Positions 1-8,483 of a DNA stretch of 64,000 nt are shown here, piece after piece. The stretch comes from Sphaerotilus microaerophilus. GTDB lineage: Bacteria; Pseudomonadota; Gammaproteobacteria; Burkholderiales; Burkholderiaceae_C. The stretch lies in assembly GCF_023734135.1 (NCBI RefSeq), contig NZ_AP025730.1, positions 3,844,001-3,908,000 on the forward strand, in the 5' to 3' direction. The position numbers and the translations under genes are program-made. A model generated the notes under the pieces. The model was not told where the DNA came from, did no database searches, and worked only from the letters and a program-made list of their open reading frames with translations. Positions within the stretch are counted from its first letter, which is position 1; each line of letters opens with the position of its first letter.

Positions 1-1
1 G

Positions 2-259
2 GCCGATGCGGCCGAGGCCTGCAGCCGGTACGGGCTGGACACCGCCCTGGCCGACCACCTGCGCGAGCTGCATCTGGATCAACTCTGGTCGCTGATCCTG
101 CAGGTTGGCGACAACTCCCTGTTCCCTCCCCGGCCGGACCTGCTCGCCCTGATCAGTGCACCCGCCGTGCTGGCCGGCCCGCTCGCCCTGGTGCACCAGC
201 GTCTGCAGCCGCGGGTTCGCTCCCTTCCTGCGGAGTTCGGCCGTGCGCAGCCGCGGTGA
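2..259 (+). CDS. FlhD-like (SetD-type) transcriptional activator subunit, 5' end outside window
   Basis: An open frame enters from the left edge and ends at TGA 257-259, leaving 85 visible residues. The helical stretch LADHLRELHLDQLWSL followed by a loop and a second helix with LAGPLALVHQRL has the shape of the C-terminal half of FlhD (compare the LGxLTLPQMxxL and LSTRLL segments of FlhD). The next gene is FlhC-like and overlaps it by 17 bases, the usual flhD-flhC arrangement. In SXT/R391 ICEs the equivalent pair (SetD/SetC) activates the transfer genes; that role is inferred here from position and pairing. Similarity of this fragment alone is weak, so the call leans on its partner. Confidence 0.6.
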   Translation, partial: ADAAEACSRYGLDTALADHLRELHLDQLWSLILQVGDNSLFPPRPDLLALISAPAVLAGPLALVHQRLQPRVRSLPAEFGRAQPR

Positions 260-860
260 CCGCCACCTGCAGGCCGTGCGACTGGCGCGCGAGCTGGCCC
301 TGTTGGGAGCCCGGCTGAAGACCATCCACGCCGTGACCGGCCTGCCGCCGCGACAGGTGCAGTCGCTGTTCTTTCCGGACGGCTTGACCATCCCGCGCGG
401 CCGGGCACCGGACTCGGTGGAGTGGTTCCACGGTGCCAACCTGATCCTGCGTGCCGACGCCTGTCTTTTGGGGGTCAAGTATGAGCAGCTGCGCCAGCAG
501 GGCCTGGCTGCGGGCGACGCGCTGCTGTGCGCCTACCGCGCCTACCAATGCGTCACGCGCACCCCCAGCCGCATCAGCATGGACCGAGCCTTCAATGTGG
601 CCTCCTACCTCGACGGCATCTGGCTGGCCCGCGAACCGGCGCTGTCGGTGAGCCACTGCAGACATTGCGGCTGCGCTCACCTCACTGCCATCGGAACACC
701 GGCCGTGCACAGCAACGGTTGCCCGTTCTGCCGGCTGCTGGAGCGCTTCCATCACGACCCTCGACTTCAGGTGGCGTACCGGGATCGCAGCCGGCCGCTG
801 CCGATCGATGCAGACCGCTTGAAAGCCTGGCCACAAGCGCCGCAACGTCGGGCCGCATGA
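243..860 (+). CDS. FlhC-like (SetC-type) transcriptional activator
   Basis: The 205-aa product resembles FlhC, the DNA-binding half of the FlhD4C2 activator. Visible hallmarks are an N-terminal helix LARELALLGARLKTIHAVTG, the pattern GRAPDSVEWF (compare FlhC PxSxDWF), a long helical core with YRAY, and a C-terminal four-cysteine zinc site made of CRHCGC and CPFC. I chose GTG 243 because a GGAG lies 8 bases upstream and it overlaps the end of the FlhD-like gene; an ATG at 156 would overlap by more than 100 bases and adds an unrelated leader. In SXT-family ICEs SetC/SetD turn on transfer after derepression, so this is probably the master activator of the element. It could in principle be an ordinary flagellar flhC, but no flagellar genes are nearby and traI follows 7 bases later. 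Confidence 0.8.
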   Translation: MRSRGDRHLQAVRLARELALLGARLKTIHAVTGLPPRQVQSLFFPDGLTIPRGRAPDSVEWFHGANLILRADACLLGVKYEQLRQQGLAAGDALLCAYRAYQCVTRTPSRISMDRAFNVASYLDGIWLAREPALSVSHCRHCGCAHLTAIGTPAVHSNGCPFCRLLERFHHDPRLQVAYRDRSRPLPIDADRLKAWPQAPQRRAA

Positions 861-867
861 GGTCGGC

Positions 868-2562
868 ATGCCTTCCTTTGACTGCTCTGCCGCTGCCGCA
901 GATCCCTGGCCAGGGTCCGACGCAGGACTTCGGCGCCTGCCTGTGGTGGCGATCGACTCCTTGCTGGCGGCACAAGCGGGCTGGCTCACCCGCATTCGGC
1001 TGGCGCACGGTGGCGGCATCGCTGGTTTTGAAGCGGAGCTGCTGCCGCTGATCCAGCGCTACGCGAGCTGTGTGCACCTGTTGCCAGCAGCCGCCGAGGG
1101 GCCCTTCAGCGAAGCAGGAGGACTGTTCCAGCTCGGACTGCAGACGGCGTTCTTTGCGCTGCAAGGCACCGATGCCCGAATCTTTGCTGGACCTTCGTCG
1201 CTGACCACCCGCCAGCAGCTGGAGCCGCGCTGGCGCCTGGCCACCTTTGCGGCCGGGCTGTGCAGCGAGCTGCACCGGGTGGCCGACCGGCTGGAGGTCA
1301 GCGACGAAGCCGGTCAGCAGCGCTGGCATCCCCTGCTGGAGCCGCTAATGGACTGGTTGCAGCGACAGCAGCTGCGGCATTACCAGTTCCGCTGGCTGCC
1401 CTGCAGACCGGCCGCACGCAGCCTGGGGCTGTTCCTGCTGCCTCAGATGCTGCCAGAGGCATTGCTGCGCCAGTTGGCCGAGGGCCATGACCTGGTCTTG
1501 CCGCATCTGATGGCCAGCGTCAGCGGGGTGCCGGTGTATCCGGAACCCAATGTGCTGGACGCCCTGGTACGGCGGGCACTGTGGCTGTGTCTGCAGCAGG
1601 GCACATCTCCTTCCAACAGCGGAGAAGACCCGGCCTGGGCGGACGAGGTGCTGCAGCGCGAGCTGATCGATGGGATGCGTCAACTGGCGGCCAGCGACCC
1701 GGGCTGGGTGGTCAACCGGGAGAAGTCCCGCCTCTGGTGGGCAGCCGATGGCGCCTATGTGGTCTGGCCCGGTGGGGGCGAGGACGTGCTGCGCCTGCTC
1801 ACCGCCAACGGTCTGAGCGGCCTGCCCAAGGGAGCGAAGGAGGCCGCCGAGTTGTTGCTGCGGTCCGGCGCGGTGGAGCCCCGACCGGATGGGTCTGAGT
1901 TCTGGTCGATCCGCCCACCCGGTGGACGGGGCGCGGTGAACGCACTCAAGCTGCGCCACCCGGGCCAGGTGGGGCTGGGATGCGACGCTGCGCCAGCGAT
2001 GCCGCTGGCGGATGAGTTGTGCAATCGCTCTACCCCCGCTGCGGCGATGGCCGTGCCACGAAGGCCGGTGGAAGCGATCGCTCCTTCACCTGCCGCCACT
2101 CCACCTGAATCCAGCGCAGAGGAGCGGTTCGCGCAGGCCACAGTTTCTGCAATGCCAACTTCTCCCACCGAACAACTGCCTTTGATTGAAGACAGCGCTG
2201 AGCCCACCTCCGAGGCGGCCCCGTCGCCTCCGGAGCCGACCTGGGTCCTCGACGCACCGCTGCGGCTGAACCCCGCCATCCGCAGCGCCCTGGCTGTGGC
2301 GCTGGCCTCCCCTGCCCTGCAGCCGCAATGGGAAGCACGGGCGAGCGAGCCGCAGACACAGTCACCGCTGTTTGTGCCGCTGTCGGCATTGAGCGGCACC
2401 GGTCCTCAACCTGCCGCCATCCTGCGCGCACTTCGTGAGGCCGGCATGCTGGAGGCGGCAGAGGGCGAAGCGCCGACGGTGCAGCGGATGCTGGAAGGTG
2501 CTTCTGTCCCTGGACTGTTGCTGTCGGCCCCGTACCTCAGGCAGCGCACCGATGCCTGCTGA
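868..2562 (+). CDS. traI: TraI, MOBH-family relaxase (TraI_2 domain)
   Basis: This 564-aa protein should nick the element at oriT and pilot the strand in conjugation. The N-terminal TraI_2 domain spans about residues 25-215, with HLLPAA at residue 70, a GGLF helix, and the family stretches FFALQGTD and LEPRWR(L)ATFAAGL. A second conserved domain around residues 260-355 (DEVLQRELIDGM, WVVNREKSRLWW, VWPGGGEDVLRLL) corresponds to the TraI_2 C-terminal/DUF1528 domain. The remainder to about 470 is Pro/Ala-rich linker, then a short C-terminal domain. The histidine cluster seen in R391/SXT TraI before GGL is not present: the residues are GPFSEAGGLFQLGLQ. The order traI-traD-traJ matches SXT-like elements. 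Confidence 0.88.
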   Translation: MPSFDCSAAAADPWPGSDAGLRRLPVVAIDSLLAAQAGWLTRIRLAHGGGIAGFEAELLPLIQRYASCVHLLPAAAEGPFSEAGGLFQLGLQTAFFALQGTDARIFAGPSSLTTRQQLEPRWRLATFAAGLCSELHRVADRLEVSDEAGQQRWHPLLEPLMDWLQRQQLRHYQFRWLPCRPAARSLGLFLLPQMLPEALLRQLAEGHDLVLPHLMASVSGVPVYPEPNVLDALVRRALWLCLQQGTSPSNSGEDPAWADEVLQRELIDGMRQLAASDPGWVVNREKSRLWWAADGAYVVWPGGGEDVLRLLTANGLSGLPKGAKEAAELLLRSGAVEPRPDGSEFWSIRPPGGRGAVNALKLRHPGQVGLGCDAAPAMPLADELCNRSTPAAAMAVPRRPVEAIAPSPAATPPESSAEERFAQATVSAMPTSPTEQLPLIEDSAEPTSEAAPSPPEPTWVLDAPLRLNPAIRSALAVALASPALQPQWEARASEPQTQSPLFVPLSALSGTGPQPAAILRALREAGMLEAAEGEAPTVQRMLEGASVPGLLLSAPYLRQRTDAC

Positions 2563-2576
2563 AGGGAGATCCAGCC

Positions 2577-4484
2577 ATGCTGCTGCGCCCCTACGAGATG
2601 CCCTGGCGGCCTGCCTACGAAGGCCTGGCCGGGCTGGCCTGGATGGCGGCTGGGCTTGGCACCGGTGTGGCCGCCGCACTGTATCAACTGCCGTTGGATC
2701 TGACCTGGGCCCTGGGCCTGGGGTGCCTGGTGATGGCAGTGCTGCGGCTGTTGCAGGCGAGCCGGGTGCTGAGGCAGCGAGCGGCCCTGCTCGGTCAGGG
2801 CATCGAAGTGCAAACAGCCACTGAGGTGGCACAGTGGTGCCGGGATCCAGCGCAAGTCTTCCTGGGGTTCGGCTTCGAGTGGCGACCGGTGCATGCGCAG
2901 CGGCTGTACGAACTGGCCAAGATCGATCCGCGCGACCTCGCGGTGCCCCGGTGGGTGGCAGGCTGGCTGGGTCAGGGGCGACACCCGCAGCCGGATTCCG
3001 AGATCGGCCTGCCCTACATCCACGGGGTAGAGCCGCGGGAAGGGCCGCTGTACCGGCCGCTGCAGAACTTCGAAGGCGGCACGCTGCTGGTGGGCACCAC
3101 CCAGTCCGGCAAAGGGGTGGCACTCGCGCACCTCGTGACGCAGGCGGTGCGCCGCGGGGACGTGGTGGTGGTGATCGATCCCAAGAACAGCCACCGTCTG
3201 AAGCGGGTGGTGCAGCGCGCCTGCACCGACTGGCGCGAGCCGGACACCTTCCTGGAGTTCCACCCAGCGTTTCCGGAACGGGGGGTGCGGCTGGACTTCA
3301 TGTTCAACTGGCAGAAGCCCACCGAGATTGCCTCGCGCATCCAGTCGGTGATGCCACCGGACACAGCGGGTACCTTTTCCGCCTTCGGCTGGGATGCCGT
3401 CAACGTGGTGGTGCAGGGGCTGATCGCGCTGGAGGAGCGGCCCAACCTGGCCAAGCTGACGCAGTTCATCGAGGGCGGTATCGAGCCGGTGCTGGAGGCC
3501 AGCCTGCAGCGCTTCTATGCCCGGGTGCTCGGGGCCGACTGGCGGGACCGACCGGAGATGCGCCGGTTGCTGCAGGAGGCGCAGCGTGGCAGCCTGAAGC
3601 GGCCTTCGGAGGCCGCCAGTGCGGACCTGATGGCCTATGTGGGCTACTACGAGCAGCACCTGCCGCAAAACCAGCGCCACAAGGTGCTGGACGCCCAGGT
3701 GCGCACCTTCCGGCACAACCGCGAGCACTACCAGAAGATCACCGCCAATCTGCTGCCGATCCTGTCGATGCTGACCTCCGGCGATCTGGGCCGCAGCCTG
3801 TCGCCGGATCCCTTCGATGCCACCGATCTGCGCCCGATCATGAACTTCGAAAAGATCGAGCGCGCCGGCCATGTGCTCTACATGTGCCTGGATTCGCTGC
3901 CCGATCCCTCGGTGGCCTCGGCCATCGGCGCGCTCGCCTTGGCGGACATGGCTGCTCGCGCAGGCATGCGCTACAACCTGGGCCAGTACCGGCGCATCGC
4001 GCTGTTCGTCGACGAGGTGGCCAATGTGATCAACCAGCCGCTGATCGAGATCCTGAACAAGGGCGCCGAGGGCGGCATCTACACCACCTGCGCGATGCAG
4101 ACCCTGGCCGACCTGGCCCGCCGCCTGGGCAGTGAGGACGCCGCGCGCATGGCGCTGGGCAACCTGAACAACCTGATCGCGCTGCGCAGCAAGGACCGCC
4201 CCACCCAGGACTTCGTGGTGGAGACCTTCGGCAAGACCGCCATCCACACGCTGCGCCTGGGCAGCAGCCAGGGCAGCGACACGCACCTGGGAGACTTCTC
4301 GGCGAGCCGATCGGCACAGCTTTCTGAAAGCCTGGAGGAGCGTGTGCCTGCCGACGTGCTGGGCAAGCTGCCGAATCTGCAGTACTTCGCCTCGGTGTCG
4401 GGCGGGCGCATCCTGAAGGGACGCTTCCCGATCCTGGATCCGAATCAGGGTGTGACGCAGCCTCAGTCGCGGAGCACCCGATGA
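2577..4484 (+). CDS. traD: TraD, type IV coupling protein
   Basis: The 635-aa product is the membrane ATPase that delivers the relaxase-DNA complex to the type IV secretion channel. Two hydrophobic helices lie near residues 18-60. The Walker A motif GTTQSGKG is at about residue 173, and a Walker B-like ALFVDEVANV at about 473. Other family stretches are VVVIDPKNS, SADLMAYVGYY and IALRSKDRPTQDF. The size is normal for SXT-type TraD. The start ATG 2577 has GGGAG upstream and lies 14 bases after traI. Its last four bases (ATGA) overlap the start of the next gene, implying translational coupling. Confidence 0.95.
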   Translation: MLLRPYEMPWRPAYEGLAGLAWMAAGLGTGVAAALYQLPLDLTWALGLGCLVMAVLRLLQASRVLRQRAALLGQGIEVQTATEVAQWCRDPAQVFLGFGFEWRPVHAQRLYELAKIDPRDLAVPRWVAGWLGQGRHPQPDSEIGLPYIHGVEPREGPLYRPLQNFEGGTLLVGTTQSGKGVALAHLVTQAVRRGDVVVVIDPKNSHRLKRVVQRACTDWREPDTFLEFHPAFPERGVRLDFMFNWQKPTEIASRIQSVMPPDTAGTFSAFGWDAVNVVVQGLIALEERPNLAKLTQFIEGGIEPVLEASLQRFYARVLGADWRDRPEMRRLLQEAQRGSLKRPSEAASADLMAYVGYYEQHLPQNQRHKVLDAQVRTFRHNREHYQKITANLLPILSMLTSGDLGRSLSPDPFDATDLRPIMNFEKIERAGHVLYMCLDSLPDPSVASAIGALALADMAARAGMRYNLGQYRRIALFVDEVANVINQPLIEILNKGAEGGIYTTCAMQTLADLARRLGSEDAARMALGNLNNLIALRSKDRPTQDFVVETFGKTAIHTLRLGSSQGSDTHLGDFSASRSAQLSESLEERVPADVLGKLPNLQYFASVSGGRILKGRFPILDPNQGVTQPQSRSTR

Positions 4485-5104
4485 TTCGGGCAGTCGTTGT
4501 CGCATCGCTGAGCGCCTTGCTGCTGTTGGTGCTCTACCTGCCGTCAGCCCACCCTCCTGAGCAGTTCGTGGCGGTGCTGCGCGAGGAGCACCAAGCCACG
4601 GTCGAAGCCTGGGGGTGGCAGCCTGCTGGGTCGATCCTGGAGAGGACGCTGCGCTGGCAACAGGTTTCCGATGGCTGGGCCCCCCTGCCGACCAAAGCTG
4701 CCGCGGCACCCATCCCGGTCGACCCCATGGCTGGAGCCGTCGGACAGGAGATGAACGCTGTGCAACAGCGCCTGCTGCGCAACGACTACTTCCGCGCCAT
4801 CGATGCCCTGGTGCTGCTGGCCACGCATCGCCTGGCCGCGCTGCTGCACTGGTGGCCAGGCCTGTTGCCTGTCGTCGTGGCCAGCTGGATCGATGCGCTT
4901 CAGCGGCGCCGGGTGCGTGCCCGTGTCCTGGCAGGCAACCGCCCGGAACGCTTTGCACTGTGGGGCAGCCTGTGCGTCGGGATCGCCTGTGCCGGGTTGC
5001 TGGCGATGGTGTGGCCGGTCGCGCTGCCACCGGTGCTCTGGCCTGGGCTGGCGGTGGCGGTTGCGGGGACGACGAGCCGGGCTTGGGGGTGGTACAGGGT
5101 GTAG
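4481..5104 (+). CDS. traJ: TraJ-like DUF4400 integral membrane protein
   Basis: The 207-aa product starts inside the traD stop codon (ATGA). It has an N-terminal hydrophobic helix (ASLSALLLLVLYLPS), a periplasmic-looking segment (residues 25-105), and two or three further hydrophobic helices in the C-terminal half (LLPVVVASWIDAL, FALWGSLCVGIACAGLLAMV, LWPGLAVAVAG). This topology and the position right after traD match the DUF4400 family, called TraJ in SXT/R391. It is thought to assist the coupling protein, but no enzymatic motif is visible. It closes the traI-traD-traJ unit; cargo on the opposite strand follows. Confidence 0.75.
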   Translation: MIRAVVVASLSALLLLVLYLPSAHPPEQFVAVLREEHQATVEAWGWQPAGSILERTLRWQQVSDGWAPLPTKAAAAPIPVDPMAGAVGQEMNAVQQRLLRNDYFRAIDALVLLATHRLAALLHWWPGLLPVVVASWIDALQRRRVRARVLAGNRPERFALWGSLCVGIACAGLLAMVWPVALPPVLWPGLAVAVAGTTSRAWGWYRV

Positions 5105-5391
5105 AGGAGTGTCTCGCGCAGGCAGAGCGCATCCACTAAGCAATTGCAACGTCGGCAGTGACCATCCCGCCTTCAACCACACTCGGCTACGTACGGCTAT
5201 GGGCTATTCGAGTCCGATACAACTCGAGCAACGTTGGTCGGCAGTGCAGAATCGTTCTTGAGTCTGACGATCGTTACTGCACTCATGGTCGTTCAAGGAT
5301 GCGTTCGCTTCAAGCCGACTCCGCTGAGCGATTTGAAGCACAGATTTCGTCCTCAAGGAGCCATCACGACGACCCTATCAGCTCAGTTTGC
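5105..5391. other. Intergenic boundary between traJ and cargo operon 1
   Basis: About 290 bases separate the end of traJ from the 3' end of the convergent cargo operon. The DNA is visibly less GC-rich than the tra genes and has no frame with coding character. I see no clear terminator. This is the traJ-traL interval that serves as a cargo insertion site in SXT-family ICEs, so the left edge of the insertion probably lies here. Confidence 0.5.
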
Positions 5392-6561
5392 TCAGCCAGC
5401 AACACCGTAAGCCTCGCCGGTCAGCAGTAATACAGACACCTCCGGCTTTGATTCCCGCAATCGATCCGCGGCCACCACGTAGCGGCGCGGCTCGGCATGG
5501 GGAATGGCCACGCCGAACTTGGACTCCAGATCGGACGGCCGCATCTCGAAGCACGCCAGTCCCGCGCCCAAGGTCAGCAGCTTGCTGCCAAGCGGCGTCA
5601 CTACGAGTCGGCACCCGCCCAGGATCGTCATGCTATCTTGGTATCGCTTCATAGCGCCGAGCAGTTGGCGGTAAGCCTCAAACGGCTGCGACTCGTGGGC
5701 ATGCAGGATGTTCGATGTCGGCGTACGCCGACTGTCAAAAAGGGCCTCGCGGTACTCCATCAGCAGCCGATCGGCGTGGCGCGGATCCTTGGAGGGATGC
5801 GGCACCACCGGGCACACCTCCGCCTCCGAGGGGATCGAACCACCGATGCGCAGCAGCTGGTTGACCCGGCCCTCCCCCAGCACCGGAAACCACACGAGCG
5901 GCCAGTCCTGGACACTCTCGGCCTGCCACGCTGTGAAGAATCCCGGAATATTCAGGAGATCATTGCTCGGGTCTTCGGCGCGGATCTGTCCGTCCAGCCG
6001 CACGTCCTCGGCCACCAGCACTTGGAAATTGACACCCTCGGCATGCAGCGGATGAGCCTCGCCCTCCCGGATGTGCTTGTCTGGGACCAGCTTGTGCAAG
6101 ATGGTCGTGAGCAAGGCGAGGTAAGTCGCACGCGGCAGCGAACTCACGTCCAGGATGATGTCCGTCTTACCTGGTACCTCCTCGAGCACCCGGCGGACGC
6201 GCTGGCGCAGCGCGTCGCTGGCATTGGCTTCCTCGCCATCGACGACTTCGATGGCCACCGTCACCGTTGGGCCCAGCGGCGAGAAGGCGGCTTCGAGCGC
6301 CACCGCGTTCTCTTCCGTGAGCTGCGCGATGCTCTCATCCAGCTCATAGCCGTGGAAGTCGAGCAGCAGCAGCTTGGCACTCACCGTGCGGCGCCCAGCC
6401 CCTTGCTGCCCCGCCACGAACTCACGCATGACCGTTTGAGCTCGCAGGTCGAAGCCGCGGCCTGCGATGTACAGCAGTTCGACCGGCCGCTCCTTGAGCA
6501 GGTTGTCCCACAGCTCGTGCACCGCACTGCCGCGACGAAACACATAGTGATCCCACAGCAT
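5392..6561 (-). CDS. Unrecognised 389-aa protein with a DxSSLPR motif; last gene of the PRTase operon
   Basis: The product starts MLWDHYVFRRGS at ATG 6561, two bases after the stop of the ATPase gene, with GGAGG 10 bases upstream. An in-frame extension to 6687 would overlap the ATPase gene and was discarded. Notable stretches are ELLYIAGRGFDLRAQ near the N-terminus, a beta-strand LLLLDFHGYELDESI, and DIILDVSSLPRATYLALL, an alternating strand-loop-helix pattern that looks alpha/beta (Rossmann-like). No signal peptide or membrane helix is visible. I do not recognise the family. As the last gene of an operon with ATPase, PRTase, SIS-HAD and NADAR genes it could be the effector or a partner of the ATPase; this is inference. 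Confidence 0.75.
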   Translation of the reverse strand: MLWDHYVFRRGSAVHELWDNLLKERPVELLYIAGRGFDLRAQTVMREFVAGQQGAGRRTVSAKLLLLDFHGYELDESIAQLTEENAVALEAAFSPLGPTVTVAIEVVDGEEANASDALRQRVRRVLEEVPGKTDIILDVSSLPRATYLALLTTILHKLVPDKHIREGEAHPLHAEGVNFQVLVAEDVRLDGQIRAEDPSNDLLNIPGFFTAWQAESVQDWPLVWFPVLGEGRVNQLLRIGGSIPSEAEVCPVVPHPSKDPRHADRLLMEYREALFDSRRTPTSNILHAHESQPFEAYRQLLGAMKRYQDSMTILGGCRLVVTPLGSKLLTLGAGLACFEMRPSDLESKFGVAIPHAEPRRYVVAADRLRESKPEVSVLLLTGEAYGVAG

Positions 6562-6563
6562 GC

Positions 6564-8483
6564 TTAGATGGCCTCCACGTTCTTGCGACCGCTGGACGTG
6601 TGCCGCCGTTCCATCCATTTGACAAGCTCGCCCGCCGAGACGTCGCGCCAGCCGCCCATCTGTAGTGGCAGACCGTAGGCGGCGCACAGCGACCGGTTCA
6701 GGTAGAAAATCGTGCCGCTATCTCGCGAACCCGTGGCCTGGGTTTCCCGCTGAATGAGCAGATTCTCCGCCGCACACTCGGCCAGCACGCGCCGCAGCGT
6801 GGCACCGGCCGGTCCCATGGGCTGCGTCGGCGCCGACAGCTTGGCCAGCTCCGAGCGAGACAGGCGCACGCCAGTGACCCCCGGGGCATAGGGAGCGTTG
6901 GGCGCAAAAGTCTGGTCCTGGCAGAACACACCGATCGAGTCCAGTAGTCGCTGCGCTCGCGCGCCTTCGGAATGTGCCTTGGGTATGAACTCCCTCCGAC
7001 GGATCGCGGCCTCCCGCAGCAGCTTGTCCTGTTCCAGCGGCGAGAGGACAGGCTCGGACTTGCGCAGCACCTGCTTGGACTGCAGGCCCACATAGAGCGC
7101 CGCCGCCAGCGACAGCAGCTCCTCGACGTTGTTCGTCGCCAAAACGCACAGGCGATCGAACCCGAAGTAGTAGGGGATGCCCAGCTCCTTGTGCATGAAG
7201 AGCTCTGCCGCTCCCCGCAGCGCCGAACTGTCGCGCCCTTCGAGCTCCTCCGCAGTGAGAGTCAGGTCCAATGAGAGCTGCCGCTTGGACTCGTCGCGCA
7301 CGAGCAGGATGCGGGTCACGTACAGCTCGAGCAGCGAATCCAGGTTTTGCTCACCGGAAAACTGGTCCGCCCTAGCCAGCCACTCGGTATAGCGCTGGTT
7401 AGACTGGTGCCGCTGGACCTCGCTGCGGAACCGCTTGATGCCCTCGGCCACCTGGTCACGGACTTCATTGCTGATCAGCTTGTCGCGCAGGCACTGCGTG
7501 AACGAACCGACCGGCACGTTGTCCTGATTCTTCATGCGGCGGTCGAGGATATTCTGCGCATAGCTGAGGAACTGCACCGCTCCCTTTGCATCACCCCACA
7601 TCTTGTCGAGGTTGTACTCCCTAAGCTCGCGCCCCTGGCGGATCCCCTGCGACAACAGCTCCGTACCCAGCGCGATCGTGCGCTCGGCCAGCCAGATGGG
7701 GATCAACGGGCGCATCACCACCAACTCGTCCAGCATCAACTCGCGCTGCCGGCGACGCAGCTTGTGCATGTCGTCAACCATCAGCAGGCGTTGCTCGGCT
7801 ACCGGACGGCCCTCGTGAACGAAGCGGATTGACTGGAGCCACAGCACGCCCTCGAAGCGCACATGCGGCGGCAGGCTCTCTTCGGCCGGCCCTGCAAAGC
7901 CATCGAGCTGCGCGTAAATGCGTTGCTCGTGCCGCTCGGCCCAAAAGGCCAGTTCCTGGGCGTTCGCCAAAACGGGAATGCCCTGCAGCGACGGCACCGC
8001 GGCGTGATCCAGCGTGATGTCCGCCAGTTGTCCTGGGGCGCTCATCCCCAGCAGCGTACCCAGGCTTCGCAACGTGCGGAGCACGATGCGGCAGTCCATC
8101 AAGGCGCGAAATAGGCCCTCCTGCTGAAGGCCGACGCTCGCGGGCAGGTCGGCATACCCCGCCGCACAGTTCAGGTAGACCCCAAGCAGTTGTGGCCGAT
8201 CGCCATCGCTGAGCAGCCCGCGATTGAGCAGCTTCTGGAATGATTCGGACAGCTCGGGCCGGTTGCGCGAGTTCCAGAACGCCCGCAACGCCGGCGGCGT
8301 AAAAGCTCGCAGCAAGGTCGTCTTGCCTGCGCCGGGCGCGCTCCGGAAAATGTGCACAGCGCCCTCGAAGGCATCCTCGGCGAGCCGCTCAAGAATCTTC
8401 GGCGAGAACAGCCGAACGAACTCCATGTCCGACGTCGTACGTTCGGACATGCGCTCGAGGAAGGGGTTGGGACTGTAGGCCAT
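6564..8483 (-). CDS. P-loop ATPase of the PRTase cargo operon
   Basis: The 639-aa product, from ATG 8483, carries a Walker A motif SAPGAGKTT at residues 48-56 and a Walker B-like RLLMVDDMHKL in the middle. The rest is helical and resembles large AAA+/STAND-like NTPases, with no recognisable effector domain. A start at 8549 would run into the upstream gene. The true start overlaps the upstream stop by one base (TGATG), a coupling arrangement. The N-terminal half probably binds ATP; the C-terminal 300 residues (after SFTQCLRDKLIS) may be a winged-helix or sensor part. The mix of NTPase plus nucleotide-metabolising enzymes suggests a regulated conflict system. Confidence 0.85.
   Translation of the reverse strand: MAYSPNPFLERMSERTTSDMEFVRLFSPKILERLAEDAFEGAVHIFRSAPGAGKTTLLRAFTPPALRAFWNSRNRPELSESFQKLLNRGLLSDGDRPQLLGVYLNCAAGYADLPASVGLQQEGLFRALMDCRIVLRTLRSLGTLLGMSAPGQLADITLDHAAVPSLQGIPVLANAQELAFWAERHEQRIYAQLDGFAGPAEESLPPHVRFEGVLWLQSIRFVHEGRPVAEQRLLMVDDMHKLRRRQRELMLDELVVMRPLIPIWLAERTIALGTELLSQGIRQGRELREYNLDKMWGDAKGAVQFLSYAQNILDRRMKNQDNVPVGSFTQCLRDKLISNEVRDQVAEGIKRFRSEVQRHQSNQRYTEWLARADQFSGEQNLDSLLELYVTRILLVRDESKRQLSLDLTLTAEELEGRDSSALRGAAELFMHKELGIPYYFGFDRLCVLATNNVEELLSLAAALYVGLQSKQVLRKSEPVLSPLEQDKLLREAAIRRREFIPKAHSEGARAQRLLDSIGVFCQDQTFAPNAPYAPGVTGVRLSRSELAKLSAPTQPMGPAGATLRRVLAECAAENLLIQRETQATGSRDSGTIFYLNRSLCAAYGLPLQMGGWRDVSAGELVKWMERRHTSSGRKNVEAI

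Noticed and set aside
156..242. ATG 156 as start of the FlhC-like gene
   Set aside because: It lies deep inside the FlhD-like gene and adds residues unlike FlhC; GTG 243 has a proper ribosome site.
2406..5132. Minus-strand open frame of 908 codons opposite traD
   Set aside because: Shadow frame: composition is His/Gln/Arg/Leu-rich, no family similarity, and the plus strand carries unmistakable traD and traJ.
5158..5430. 90-codon plus-strand frame after traJ
   Set aside because: No ribosome site or recognisable sequence, and it overlaps the convergent cargo gene.
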